This document shows, piece by piece, positions 24,311-33,485 of a stretch of 64,000 nt of DNA. The notes under the pieces were generated by a model. It had not been told where the DNA came from. It saw nothing but the letters and a program-made list of their open reading frames with translations, and searched no databases. The stretch's first letter is position 1. The number at the start of each line of letters is the position of its first letter. A program made the translations under genes and the position numbers. The stretch comes from Streptomyces sennicomposti (GTDB lineage Bacteria > Actinomycetota > Actinomycetes > Streptomycetales > Streptomycetaceae). The stretch lies in assembly GCF_019890635.1 (NCBI RefSeq), contig NZ_JAIOAB010000022.1, positions 36,576 through 100,575 on the forward strand, in the 5' to 3' direction.

Positions 24311-25144
24311 TCACCGCGCGCACAGCCGGTCCAGGGACGCGCGGCTCTCCTCGTCCGCGGCGCGGTAGACCAGCAGGCGCAGTTCCGGATCCTGGAGCGG
24401 CAGCAGGACTTCGAAGTCGACGGTGAGCGCGCCGGCGACCGGATGCCGCAGCGCCTTCCGGCCGCGTCCGTTGACGCCGACCTCCCGCTCCGACCACAGG
24501 CGGGCGAAGTCCTCGTCCTGCGCGGCGAACTCGTCGATGAGGCCGGACAGTTCCCGGTCCTTCGGGTGCGCGGCCCATGCCGCGCGCAGGTGGGCGATCC
24601 CGTCCCGCAGCACCTGCTCCCGGTCGGCGTAGAAGCCGCGCATCGCCGGGTGCAGCAGGCACAGCCACATCGCGTTGCGCCGTGACGGCGGCACGGTCTC
24701 GAAACCCGGGAGCAGCCGGGCCATTTCGGGGTTCCAGGCGAGGATGTCGTAGCGGTGGTCCAGCAGCATGGCCGGCAGCGGCGAGAGATCACCGACCAGG
24801 CGTGCCAGCGACGGCGCCGCACCGGCGGCCGGCCCACCGGCGGCGGGGCGGCGGCGTCCGGCCAGGTCGAACAGGTAGTCGCGTTCGCTCGGATCCAGGC
24901 ACAGGGCCCGGGCCAGCGCCGCCAGCACCTCTGCCGAGGGCCGCAGCCCGCGGCCCTGCTCCAACCGGACCACGTAGTCGGTGCTGACCCCGGCCAGTTC
25001 GGCGACCTCCTCTCGGCGCAGCCCCGGCGTCCGCCGGCGCCGCCGGGGCGACGGCAGGCCCAGCCGGTCGGGGTCGAGGCCTTCGCGCCTGCTCCGCAGG
25101 AAGGCGGCCAACTCCTGGGCGGGATCCATGGTTCGGGACGTCAT
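24311..25144 (-). CDS. XRE-family regulator with MmyB-like ligand domain
   Basis: A 277-residue regulator (ATG at 25144; ATG at 25129 is possible). The helix-turn-helix lies near residues 25-75 (LRREEVAELAGVSTDYVVRLEQGRG), and the C-terminal domain has the MmyB hallmarks LAWNPEMARLL and the HP/LRLLVYRA region, a PAS-like fold reported to bind fatty acids in MmyB-type proteins. It is divergent from the aldo-keto reductase gene, a common arrangement in which the regulator represses the oxidoreductase, and two identical GACCGGTC sites lie between them. Confidence 0.88.
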   Translation of the reverse strand: MTSRTMDPAQELAAFLRSRREGLDPDRLGLPSPRRRRRTPGLRREEVAELAGVSTDYVVRLEQGRGLRPSAEVLAALARALCLDPSERDYLFDLAGRRRPAAGGPAAGAAPSLARLVGDLSPLPAMLLDHRYDILAWNPEMARLLPGFETVPPSRRNAMWLCLLHPAMRGFYADREQVLRDGIAHLRAAWAAHPKDRELSGLIDEFAAQDEDFARLWSEREVGVNGRGRKALRHPVAGALTVDFEVLLPLQDPELRLLVYRAADEESRASLDRLCAR

Positions 25145-25176
25145 GACCGGTCCAACGCCCCAGGGTGGGACCGGTC
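25145..25176. promoter_or_regulatory. Twin GACCGGTC sites between XRE regulator and AKR
   Basis: The 8-bp palindrome GACCGGTC occurs at 25145-25152 and 25169-25176, 24 bp centre to centre and so near two or more helical turns. The first copy abuts the regulator's start codon. It is a plausible operator for the XRE protein. Confidence 0.55.
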
Positions 25177-25262
25177 TTCCCAGGAAGTGCCGTCCCTTAC
25201 CCCCGGGCCGCCGCCGCCACAGACTCGGTCCCGGCAACGGACCACGAGCACAGGAGGATCTG

Positions 25263-26327
<1,065 letters not shown>

Positions 26328-26525
26328 CGGCCGGCCGCGGCGGCAGGAGCCGGGGTCCGGCGCCGCGCTGGTGACGGCCCTGGCCGCCCTGCCGTCAAGC
26401 CTCGCCCGGCCGCGAAGGCGTGACCGTGCGAGCAGGAGGCAACGAGACCTCCGGCGGCGGGAGTTCAGTGCCGGGAGGCTCGTGACCGCCCGGGTGCGCG
26501 CGCACTTCGCGGCGAGGGCCTCAAT

Positions 26526-26557
26526 CTCAGAGCCCTCTGAGTCGGGGCCGCTAGCGT
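26526..26557 (+). promoter_or_regulatory. Palindromic leaderless promoter of the first flavoprotein operon
   Basis: CTCAGAG-CC-CTCTGAG (26526-26541) is followed after its core TCTGA by 11 bp, then TAGCGT (26552-26557), then 7 bp to the ATG at 26565. The same spacing recurs twice at 35091-35138. The -10 box is too close to the ATG for a leader with a ribosome site. Confidence 0.75.
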
Positions 26558-26564
26558 CCCGCTC

Positions 26565-28109
26565 ATGGTGCGCGATTACCTCATCATCGGGGCCGGACCG
26601 GCCGGACTACAACTCGCCGCTCTGCTCGAACGCGACGGGCTCGACTACGTCGTCCTGGAGCGGGGAAGCGGACCGGGTACGTTCTTCACCACGTATCCGC
26701 GGCACCGCCGGCTGATATCGATCAACAAGGTCAACACCGGGTGCACCGACCCGGAACTCAACCTCCGCATGGACTGGAACTCGCTGCTCAGCGACGATCC
26801 GCGGCTGCTGTTCGGCCGGTACACCGACCGCTACTTCCCCCACGCCGACGACCTGGTGCGCTATCTGGCCGACTTCGCCGACTGCACCAGCGTCCGCGTC
26901 GAGTACGGCACGGACGTCGTCCGCGTCTCCCGCGCGGAGGGAGTCTTCACCGCCCTCGACGCCGGTGGACGGACCTGGCGGGCCCGGCGGCTCGTCGTGG
27001 CGACCGGCGTCTCCCGCCTCAACGTCCCGCGCATACCGGGCATCGAACTGGCCGAACGCTACGACACGTTCGACACCGACCCGGCGTCCTTCACGAACCA
27101 GCGGGTGCTCGTCGTCGGCAAGGGCAACTCCGCGTTCGAGACGGCCGACGCCCTCATGGAGAAGGCCGCGGTCATCCATGTCGCGGGCCCGCACTCGGTG
27201 CGGATGGCCTGGAAGACCCACTTCGTGGGGCATCTGCGCGCGGTGAACAACAACTTCCTGGACAGCTATCAGCTCAAATCGCAGAACGCCGTCCTGGACG
27301 GCACCGTGGAGAGCATCGAGCGGACCGCCGACGGCCGGTACCGGGTGGCGTTCCGCTACGCGCGGACCACGGAACACCTGCGCGAACTGCGCTACGACCG
27401 GATCATCCTCTGCGCGGGCTTCCGCTTCGACGCCGAGGTCTTCGACGAGAGCTGCCGTCCCGCGCTCGCCATCGACGACCGGTTCCCCGCGCAGACCTCC
27501 GCGTTCGAGTCGGTGAACGTCCCCGGTCTCCACTTCGCCGGCACCCTGACCCAGCAGCGGGACTTCAAGAGATCCACCAGCGGCTTCATCCACGGCTTCC
27601 GCTACGGCGCCCGCGCACTGCACCGCATCCTGCGCGCCCGCCACCACGACACGCCCTGGCCGTCCCAGACGCTCACCGCGGCGCCGGAGGCGATCGCCGA
27701 CGCCGTCATCGCCCGCGTCAACCGCTCGTCCGGACTGTGGCAGCAGTTCGGGTTCCTCGGCGACGTGGTGACCGTCGACGGGGAGACGGCCCGCTATCAG
27801 GAGGAGGTCCCGCTCGACCACGTCGCCGACGGCGGGCTCGGGCCCGCCGCGCACCGCTTCGTCGCCGACCTGGAGTACGGGGCCGACCACGACCAGGCCG
27901 ACCCGTTCGACGTCGGTGTGCCGCGGGTGGCCGAGAACGACGCCGAGCACGCGGAGGACTCCGCCTACCTCCACCCCGTGGTCCGGCACTACCGCGACGG
28001 CGTCCTCGCCGGCACCCACCACCTGGCGGAGAATCTGGAGAACGACTGGGACATCCCGGCCGTGCACCAGCAGCCGCTCGCCGCGTTCGTGAAGTCCTGC
28101 CTTGGCTGA
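26565..28109 (+). CDS. FAD/NAD(P)-dependent oxidoreductase, FMO/FOXRED2-like (paralogue 1)
   Basis: A 514-residue flavoprotein. FAD is bound by GAGPAGLQ (9-16), and a second Rossmann motif, VVGKGNSAFETA, lies near 182. The region HFAGTLTQQRDFKRSTSGFIHGFRY is shared almost unchanged with the second flavoprotein at 33482-35083. The fold is that of flavin-containing monooxygenases and FOXRED2, but neither the Baeyer-Villiger nor the N-hydroxylase fingerprint is clear, so the reaction is unknown. The gene is predicted to be leaderless and is followed, with an 8-bp overlap, by an adenylating enzyme. Confidence 0.82.
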   Translation: MVRDYLIIGAGPAGLQLAALLERDGLDYVVLERGSGPGTFFTTYPRHRRLISINKVNTGCTDPELNLRMDWNSLLSDDPRLLFGRYTDRYFPHADDLVRYLADFADCTSVRVEYGTDVVRVSRAEGVFTALDAGGRTWRARRLVVATGVSRLNVPRIPGIELAERYDTFDTDPASFTNQRVLVVGKGNSAFETADALMEKAAVIHVAGPHSVRMAWKTHFVGHLRAVNNNFLDSYQLKSQNAVLDGTVESIERTADGRYRVAFRYARTTEHLRELRYDRIILCAGFRFDAEVFDESCRPALAIDDRFPAQTSAFESVNVPGLHFAGTLTQQRDFKRSTSGFIHGFRYGARALHRILRARHHDTPWPSQTLTAAPEAIADAVIARVNRSSGLWQQFGFLGDVVTVDGETARYQEEVPLDHVADGGLGPAAHRFVADLEYGADHDQADPFDVGVPRVAENDAEHAEDSAYLHPVVRHYRDGVLAGTHHLAENLENDWDIPAVHQQPLAAFVKSCLG

Positions 28110-29706
28110 GCAGTTCCCCGGCGGCGTGCTGGACCTCCTCGACGCGGCGGGCGACCGGCCGGTGTTCGAGCACGCCGACCGGGTGGTCACCGCCTCCGGG
28201 CTCCTCGGCCTGATCAGACGCGCCACGAGTGGTCTGCGCGAGTACGGCGTCCGGCCCGGCGACGGTGTCGGCCTGCTGCTGGGCGTGAGCCCGGAGGCGT
28301 TCGCCGCGATCATCGCGGCCCATGTCGTCGGCGCCCGCGTCGTGGGCGTCCGGCCGGGACTGACCGGACGCCAGCAGCGGCACCTCCTGGCGGACACCCG
28401 CGTGCGGGTCACCGAGGTCGGGACCGCCGGCGTGTCCGGCACAGGCGGCCGGGAGAGCGACTTCTCCACCACGGACGACCGAGCCCCTGGCGACCGCAAC
28501 AGCGGTGACCGGGCCCGTGGCGACCGGCACGGCGGCGACCGGCACGGTGGCGACCGGGACGGCGGCGACCGGGACGGCGGCGGTCCGGACACGCCGTGGC
28601 CCGGACGCGTCCTCGCCCTCGACGCGCTGCTGTCGGCGCCGGACGACGGCCTGCGGCCCCGGGTGTCGGCACGGCCGCACGACATCGCCCGGCTCATCCA
28701 CACCAGCGGCAGCACCGGCGTGGCCAAGGCCTGCGCCCAGACCTACGCGGCGATGACCGACGCCTGGGCCCTGCGCCCCGACGCCTGGCCGCCGGCCGTC
28801 CGCGAGCTGGCCGCGCGGCTGGAGAGGTTCCTGGTGTTCGGCACTCTGGCGAGCCAGGTGATGATGGAGTACGGGCTGCTCGCCCTCACGGCCGGCGGAA
28901 CCCTCGTCACCGCCGACCCGCCCGTCTTCCCGGACGCGCTCGTGCGCCACCGGGCGACGGCGAGCGTCATCACCGTGGCCCGGCTGAACCGCCTTGTGGC
29001 CGGTCAGCGGGATCGGCCCGCGGACCTGGGCGCGCTGCGGGCGCTGATGGTGTCCGGGTCCCCGCTGGACGCGGGGCGGCTGCGGGAGGCCGTCGAGGTG
29101 CTCGGGCCCGTCGTCTTCCACGGGTACGGCCAGACGGAGACCGGCATGATCTCCATGGCCGTCCCGGGGGACCCGCCCGGTTCGCTGGGCGTGCCTCCCG
29201 TCGAGCTGGAGGTCCGGGACGCCTCGGGCGGGACCGTGCCGCCCGGCGCCGACGGCGAACTCTTCGTCCGGACCCCGTCGCAGGGGTGCGGCTACTGGCG
29301 GGAACCCGCGCTCGGCGCCGAGGTGTTCGTGGACGGCTGGGTGCGCACCCGCGATCTCGGCCGCCTCGACGCCGAGGGCCGGCTGTGGCTCACGGGGCGC
29401 ACCCGTGACGTGATCATCGTCAACGCCAACGTGTACTACGCCGGTCCGATCGAGCGGCTGCTCGCCGCCCATCCGGCCGTGGCCGAGGCGTACGTCGTCG
29501 CCGTGCCCGACGAGAACACCGGGGAGGCCGTCCACGCGTTCGTGGTGCCCGCCGCCGGTCGGCTCCCGGACCCCGGTGAACTGCGCGAGCTGGTGGCGGC
29601 GCAGTTGGGCGAGGCGTGCGCACCCGCCCGCCTCCACCTCATCGACGAGGTGCCGCTCACCCCTGCCGGGAAGCCCGACAAGCGGCGGCTGTCCATGGAA
29701 ATGTGA
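28102..29706 (+). CDS. AMP-dependent ligase/adenylating enzyme with pentapeptide insertion
   Basis: A 534-residue ANL enzyme. The P-loop is HTSGSTGVAKACAQT, the A5 motif is FHGYGQTETG, the hinge is GRLWLTGRTRDVIIVNANVYY, and the catalytic Lys is in TPAGKPDKRRL. The start is a TTG inside the 3' end of the flavoprotein gene. A tandem run of GDRxx pentapeptides (about residues 130-160) is inserted before the P-loop. No carrier protein is encoded nearby, so a CoA ester or adenylate-dependent amide/ester is expected. A cinnamate-type acid from the ammonia lyase of the same cluster is a possible substrate (inference). Confidence 0.82.
   Translation: MAEQFPGGVLDLLDAAGDRPVFEHADRVVTASGLLGLIRRATSGLREYGVRPGDGVGLLLGVSPEAFAAIIAAHVVGARVVGVRPGLTGRQQRHLLADTRVRVTEVGTAGVSGTGGRESDFSTTDDRAPGDRNSGDRARGDRHGGDRHGGDRDGGDRDGGGPDTPWPGRVLALDALLSAPDDGLRPRVSARPHDIARLIHTSGSTGVAKACAQTYAAMTDAWALRPDAWPPAVRELAARLERFLVFGTLASQVMMEYGLLALTAGGTLVTADPPVFPDALVRHRATASVITVARLNRLVAGQRDRPADLGALRALMVSGSPLDAGRLREAVEVLGPVVFHGYGQTETGMISMAVPGDPPGSLGVPPVELEVRDASGGTVPPGADGELFVRTPSQGCGYWREPALGAEVFVDGWVRTRDLGRLDAEGRLWLTGRTRDVIIVNANVYYAGPIERLLAAHPAVAEAYVVAVPDENTGEAVHAFVVPAAGRLPDPGELRELVAAQLGEACAPARLHLIDEVPLTPAGKPDKRRLSMEM
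28489..28578 (+). repeat. In-frame 15-bp tandem repeat in the ligase gene
   Basis: Six units of GGCGACCGGNACGGC type encode Gly-Asp-Arg-x-x repeats; units 5 and 6 are identical. The array lies in a surface loop N-terminal to the P-loop and keeps the reading frame. Confidence 0.85.
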
Positions 29707-29724
29707 CGAAGCGTCATGTTCCGC

Positions 29725-29767
29725 AAGGGCTTCGCCGGCGCGCGCCTCACGCGACGGCGAAGCCCTT
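29725..29767. terminator. Bidirectional terminator between convergent operons
   Basis: Perfect 13-bp arms AAGGGCTTCGCCG (29725-29737) and CGGCGAAGCCCTT (29755-29767) enclose a 17-base loop. It sits midway between the ligase stop and the antiporter stop, ending in TTT on the plus strand. Confidence 0.85.
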
Positions 29768-29776
29768 TCCGCGTCC

Positions 29777-31042
29777 TCAGCGGACCTCGGCCGGGACCGC
29801 CCGCAACGGCGGGTCCTCCTTGCCGGCGCGGTCCCGCCGGTCGATCAGCCGCAGGAGCGGGGTGGCCATCACGGTGGTGACGAGGGCGACCACGACCAGG
29901 GCGCTGAACATCGCCCGGGTCACGATCCCGGCCGCCAGACCGAGGTTGAGCGCGATCAGCTGCATCAATCCTCGCGCGTTCATCAGCGCCCCGACGCGCA
30001 GCGCCACCCGGTTCGGCTCGCCGGCGGCGCGGGCGGCGAGCCAGCAGGCGCCGAACTTGCCCACGACGGCGACCACCACGCACCCCGCGGTGAACAGCAG
30101 CACCGGCCCGGAGCCGAGCAGGGCGAAGTCCGTGTTCAGCCCGGAGTAGGTGAAGAACAGCGGCAGGAACACCCGGCCCACCGGTTCCAGCGTCTCCACC
30201 GAGCGGTCCAGCTGGGAGGAGCGGGGGAAGACCAGTCCCAGGCTGAACGCGCCGAACACCGCGTACAGGCCGATCTCGTCGGTGTACCAGGCCGCCAGGA
30301 AGAGCACGCCCACCAGCGCGAGCAACAGGTTGTCGGGTCCGGCGCGTTCGGCGAGCCGTACGGTGCGCGGGCGCAGGCGGACCGCCGCCGCCAGGACGGC
30401 GACGAGGCCGAACGCGCCCGCGACGGCCACCGACACCAGCCCCGCGCTGCCGCCCGAGATGCTGAACACGCCCGCCAGCAGGATCCAGGCGACCGCGTCG
30501 TCGACGGCTCCGGCGCCGAGCGAGAGCGAGCCGAACCGGGTTCCGGTCAGGCCCTGTTCGGCGATGATGCGGGCCAGCATGGGGAACGCCGTCACCGCCA
30601 GGGCGACCCCGACGAACAGCGCCGACACGACCAGCCGGGTGTCGGGCGCCAGGACACCGGTCCGTCGGCCGGCGGTGACGATCAGCAGGGCGCCGAGCGC
30701 CACCGGCACCAGCACACCGGCCGCCGAGACCAGGGCGGCGGGCCGGGCGACGCCGCGGAGCCGGTCCACCCGGAACTCCCAGCCGACGCGGAACATGAAC
30801 GCGACCAGGCCGATCTGCCCGACGACGTACAGCACCGGTCGCAGGTCCGGCGGGAAGAGCGCGGACTCGGTGCCGGGCAGCAGCGCGCCGAGCACCGAGG
30901 GGCCGAGCACCACGCCGGCGACCATCTCGCCGACCACGGGCGGCTGTCCGACCGCCTGCAGCAGCCGGCCGACGGCCCGGCAGACGACCAGGACGACCAC
31001 GACGGCGAGGAAGAACGCGGGGGCGAGATCCGTGGCGCTCAT
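29777..31042 (-). CDS. Kef-type cation:proton antiporter (CPA2)
   Basis: A 421-residue membrane protein with about 12 hydrophobic segments. Typical CPA2 motifs are GQPPVVGEMVAGVVLGPSVLG at the N-terminus, LARIIAEQGL, the GAVDDAVAWILLA ion-binding segment with adjacent Asp residues, and the NARGLMQLIAL loop. There is no C-terminal RCK domain. ATG at 31042 overlaps the P450 stop (ATGA), so it is the last gene of the minus-strand operon led by the second flavoprotein. In biosynthetic clusters such antiporters can provide export or self-resistance, or simply pH homeostasis. Confidence 0.88.
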   Translation of the reverse strand: MSATDLAPAFFLAVVVVLVVCRAVGRLLQAVGQPPVVGEMVAGVVLGPSVLGALLPGTESALFPPDLRPVLYVVGQIGLVAFMFRVGWEFRVDRLRGVARPAALVSAAGVLVPVALGALLIVTAGRRTGVLAPDTRLVVSALFVGVALAVTAFPMLARIIAEQGLTGTRFGSLSLGAGAVDDAVAWILLAGVFSISGGSAGLVSVAVAGAFGLVAVLAAAVRLRPRTVRLAERAGPDNLLLALVGVLFLAAWYTDEIGLYAVFGAFSLGLVFPRSSQLDRSVETLEPVGRVFLPLFFTYSGLNTDFALLGSGPVLLFTAGCVVVAVVGKFGACWLAARAAGEPNRVALRVGALMNARGLMQLIALNLGLAAGIVTRAMFSALVVVALVTTVMATPLLRLIDRRDRAGKEDPPLRAVPAEVR

Positions 31043-32415
31043 CGGCTGTCTCCTTCCGGGTGGGCGACCGGGCAGCGGGCGGCCGGGTGCTCCTCGAAGT
31101 AGCGGGTCGCCGGCCTCTGGTGGCGGGCGTGCAGCACCATGACGGTGCCGAGGACCAGTTGCCGTACGCCGCGGGTGACGTCCTCGACCGCGTCGCGGAC
31201 CCGGACGGCGGTGCGCAGCGCTTCCAGGCGGCGCGGCCGGTCGGGCAGGGTGCGCGGGATCAGCAGGCAGGGCGCGCGGTGCGGGATGGACCGGGTGTGG
31301 GAGGCCGTGGAGTCCAGCCGGAAGCGGTGCAGCACCTCCCGTACGGCGGCGCTCAGCACGAGGGGGGAGAGCCGCCAGGCCGGGCAGGGCCGGTTGGCGG
31401 CCATCCCGAAGGGGATGTGGTGGGCGTCCTTGCGGGACAGGGTGGTCCAGCGGTCGGGGTCGAACTCGTCGGGCCGGTCGTAGCCGGTGGCGTGGTAGTC
31501 GGGGTAGCTGAAGCACACCACCGTTCCGGCGGGGAGGGTCGTGTCCTCGTCGAGCGGGACGGCGTCCGTGGTGATGCGGTGGGCGATGCCGAACAGGGGG
31601 TACAGCCGCATCGTCTCGTCGAGCACGTGCGCGAGGTGGCGTTCGTCGTCCGGGGCGGCCGCCAGCCGGTCCTGTACGCGGGGGTGGCGGGCCAGGGCGA
31701 GCAGGACGTGCGCGGTCGCCTCGGACAGTTGCACGACGGCCGTGTTGAAGAACGTCCCCTGGAGGTAGTGCACCTGTTCCTGCGGCGTCAGGGAGGCCGG
31801 CAGCGGGTGCGGCACGTCACCGGCGGCGATCCGCTCGCGCAAATAGGCCGTCAGCCGGGCCCGGCGGCGCGGGTGGCGCAGCGAGGTGCACTTCAGGGCG
31901 CTGATCACGTCGTCGGCGTGCGCGGTGATGAGTTCTCGGGCGCGCGGCGGGCACGGCTCCTTGAACACCAGTTCGTAGCAGAACTCGGCCCATGCGGGCA
32001 TCACCAGGTCCCGCAGCCGTACCAGGCTGATCCTGTCCTCCGGCAGCGTCTCCAGCACGCGGGCGACGGCCCGGCCGGCCGTCGCGGCGAGGGCGGCCGA
32101 ACTCCCGGCCAGGACGCGGCGCGTCGTCGCGGCGACGTCCTCGTAGCGCGCGCCGGGTTCCAGGTGTTCCTGGTGCACCTCGGGTCCGGGCGCCAGCCAG
32201 TACCAGAACAGGTCGGACAGGCCCGCTCCGGCGCTGCGCCCGTCGGCGGCCGGATGGGCGTAGACCCGCTCGAACACCTCGGGTCCGTGGCGGGCGTCGG
32301 GCAGGGTCACGGCGCGGTCGCCGTTGACCTTCTCGAAGATGCGCACGCGCAGCGCCACCACGGTGCGCGGCAGCCACCATGTGTCCGCCGCGGCCGTTCT
32401 CGGTCCGTTCCTCAC
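31039..32415 (-). CDS. Atypical cytochrome P450
   Basis: A 458-residue P450-fold protein from a GTG overlapping the hydroxyacid oxidase stop (GTGA). The K-helix ExxR is present (Glu267-Arg270 in DETMRLYPLFGIAHR), as are the PxxF/W region (DEFDPDRW) and a heme-Cys candidate, Cys344. The Cys loop reads PFGMAANRPCPAWRL: the invariant Gly residues are Ala and there is one extra residue between Phe and Cys. The I-helix has TFFNTAVVQLSEA, with Asn-Thr in place of the acid-alcohol pair used for O2 activation. It may use peroxide, or perform an isomerisation or dehydration. Confidence 0.82.
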   Translation of the reverse strand: MRNGPRTAAADTWWLPRTVVALRVRIFEKVNGDRAVTLPDARHGPEVFERVYAHPAADGRSAGAGLSDLFWYWLAPGPEVHQEHLEPGARYEDVAATTRRVLAGSSAALAATAGRAVARVLETLPEDRISLVRLRDLVMPAWAEFCYELVFKEPCPPRARELITAHADDVISALKCTSLRHPRRRARLTAYLRERIAAGDVPHPLPASLTPQEQVHYLQGTFFNTAVVQLSEATAHVLLALARHPRVQDRLAAAPDDERHLAHVLDETMRLYPLFGIAHRITTDAVPLDEDTTLPAGTVVCFSYPDYHATGYDRPDEFDPDRWTTLSRKDAHHIPFGMAANRPCPAWRLSPLVLSAAVREVLHRFRLDSTASHTRSIPHRAPCLLIPRTLPDRPRRLEALRTAVRVRDAVEDVTRGVRQLVLGTVMVLHARHQRPATRYFEEHPAARCPVAHPEGDSR

Positions 32416-33485
32416 CACCGCGGCTCTCCTCTCCGGACCACCATGTCCCTCGTCAGGTCGGCGTTGCGGCGGCCGCCGCACAGCGCGAGCGTGTGGTCGT
32501 ACTCGTCGCGCAGCAGCGCCAGGACCCGGCGGACGCCGCTCTCCCCCGCGGCGGCCAGCCCCCACACCACCGGCCGTCCCACGCCGACGGCCCTCGCGCC
32601 CAGGGCGAGCGCGACGGCGATGTCGGTGCCCCGCCGCACGCCGCCGTCCATCAGGACCGGCACCCGGCCGGCGACCGCGTCGGCGACCGCCGGCAGACAG
32701 TCCAGGGCCGCGGGGACGGTGTCGCACTGGCGGCCCCCGTGGTTGGAGACGAGCACGCCCGCCGCGCCGTGCTCGACGGCCAGGCGCGCGTCCGCCGGAT
32801 GCAGGACTCCCTTCACCAGTACGGGAAGCGACGTGCCGCGCACGATCTCGTCGAGGTCCTGCCAGGACACCTCCGGGGACATGGGGACGTCGGTGAGGCC
32901 GCCGGGCGGGGCGCCCGGCAGGTCGCGCATGTTCTCCGCGGCGTAGCCGGGCGGCAGGTCGGTGAACCCGTTGCGCAGGTCCCGCGTGTGCCGGCCGAAC
33001 ACGGGTGAGTCGACGGTCACCACCAGTGCCGTGCAGCCCGCGTCGGCGGCGCGCCGCGCGAGCGCCGCGGTGACCTCGCGGCGGGGGTGCGGGGAGAGCT
33101 GGAACCACACCGCCGGGTCGGATGCGGCCTCGCGTGCCGCCGCGACGACGTCGGCGACCGCCGTGGTCGCGGCGGTCCCGGTGACGAGGACGGCGCCCTC
33201 GGCCGCGGCGGCGCGGGCCGTGGCGCGCTCGCCGTCGGGGTGCATCAGCCGGTGGAACGCGGTCGGTGCGACGAGGACCGGCGCGGTGCGCGGGGCCCCG
33301 GGCAGATCGACGGCGGTCTCCCGTCTCCCGCTGCCGCGCAGCACCCTCGGCAGCAGGGCGTAGCGGGCGAAGGCCCGCTCGTTGTCGGCGAGGACGCGTT
33401 CCTCGCCGGCCCCGCCCGCCACGTAGTCGTAGTGGACGGGGTCCAGCGCGCCGCGCGCCGCCGCGTGCAGGTCGTCGAGGGTCAC
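32412..33485 (-). CDS. FMN-dependent alpha-hydroxyacid oxidase/dehydrogenase
   Basis: A 357-residue TIM-barrel flavoenzyme of the lactate oxidase/hydroxymandelate oxidase family. The FMN Lys is in PVLVKGVLHP (Lys225), the catalytic base is His249 in SNHGGRQCD, and the phosphate site is DGGVRRGTD. It starts at a GTG that overlaps the second flavoprotein stop (GTGA). It should convert an (S)-2-hydroxyacid to a 2-oxoacid. In glycopeptide clusters relatives oxidise 4-hydroxymandelate, which is noteworthy because a MIO lyase for aromatic amino acids is close by. Confidence 0.9.
   Translation of the reverse strand: MTLDDLHAAARGALDPVHYDYVAGGAGEERVLADNERAFARYALLPRVLRGSGRRETAVDLPGAPRTAPVLVAPTAFHRLMHPDGERATARAAAAEGAVLVTGTAATTAVADVVAAAREAASDPAVWFQLSPHPRREVTAALARRAADAGCTALVVTVDSPVFGRHTRDLRNGFTDLPPGYAAENMRDLPGAPPGGLTDVPMSPEVSWQDLDEIVRGTSLPVLVKGVLHPADARLAVEHGAAGVLVSNHGGRQCDTVPAALDCLPAVADAVAGRVPVLMDGGVRRGTDIAVALALGARAVGVGRPVVWGLAAAGESGVRRVLALLRDEYDHTLALCGGRRNADLTRDMVVRRGEPRW

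Noticed and set aside
28489..28578. Possible CRISPR-like array
   Set aside because: The units are 15 bp, contiguous, without spacers, and in frame with a protein.
26607..28727. 706-codon minus-strand frame opposite flavoprotein 1
   Set aside because: It runs across the stop and start of two genes on the other strand with strong motifs; it has low complexity and no ribosome site.
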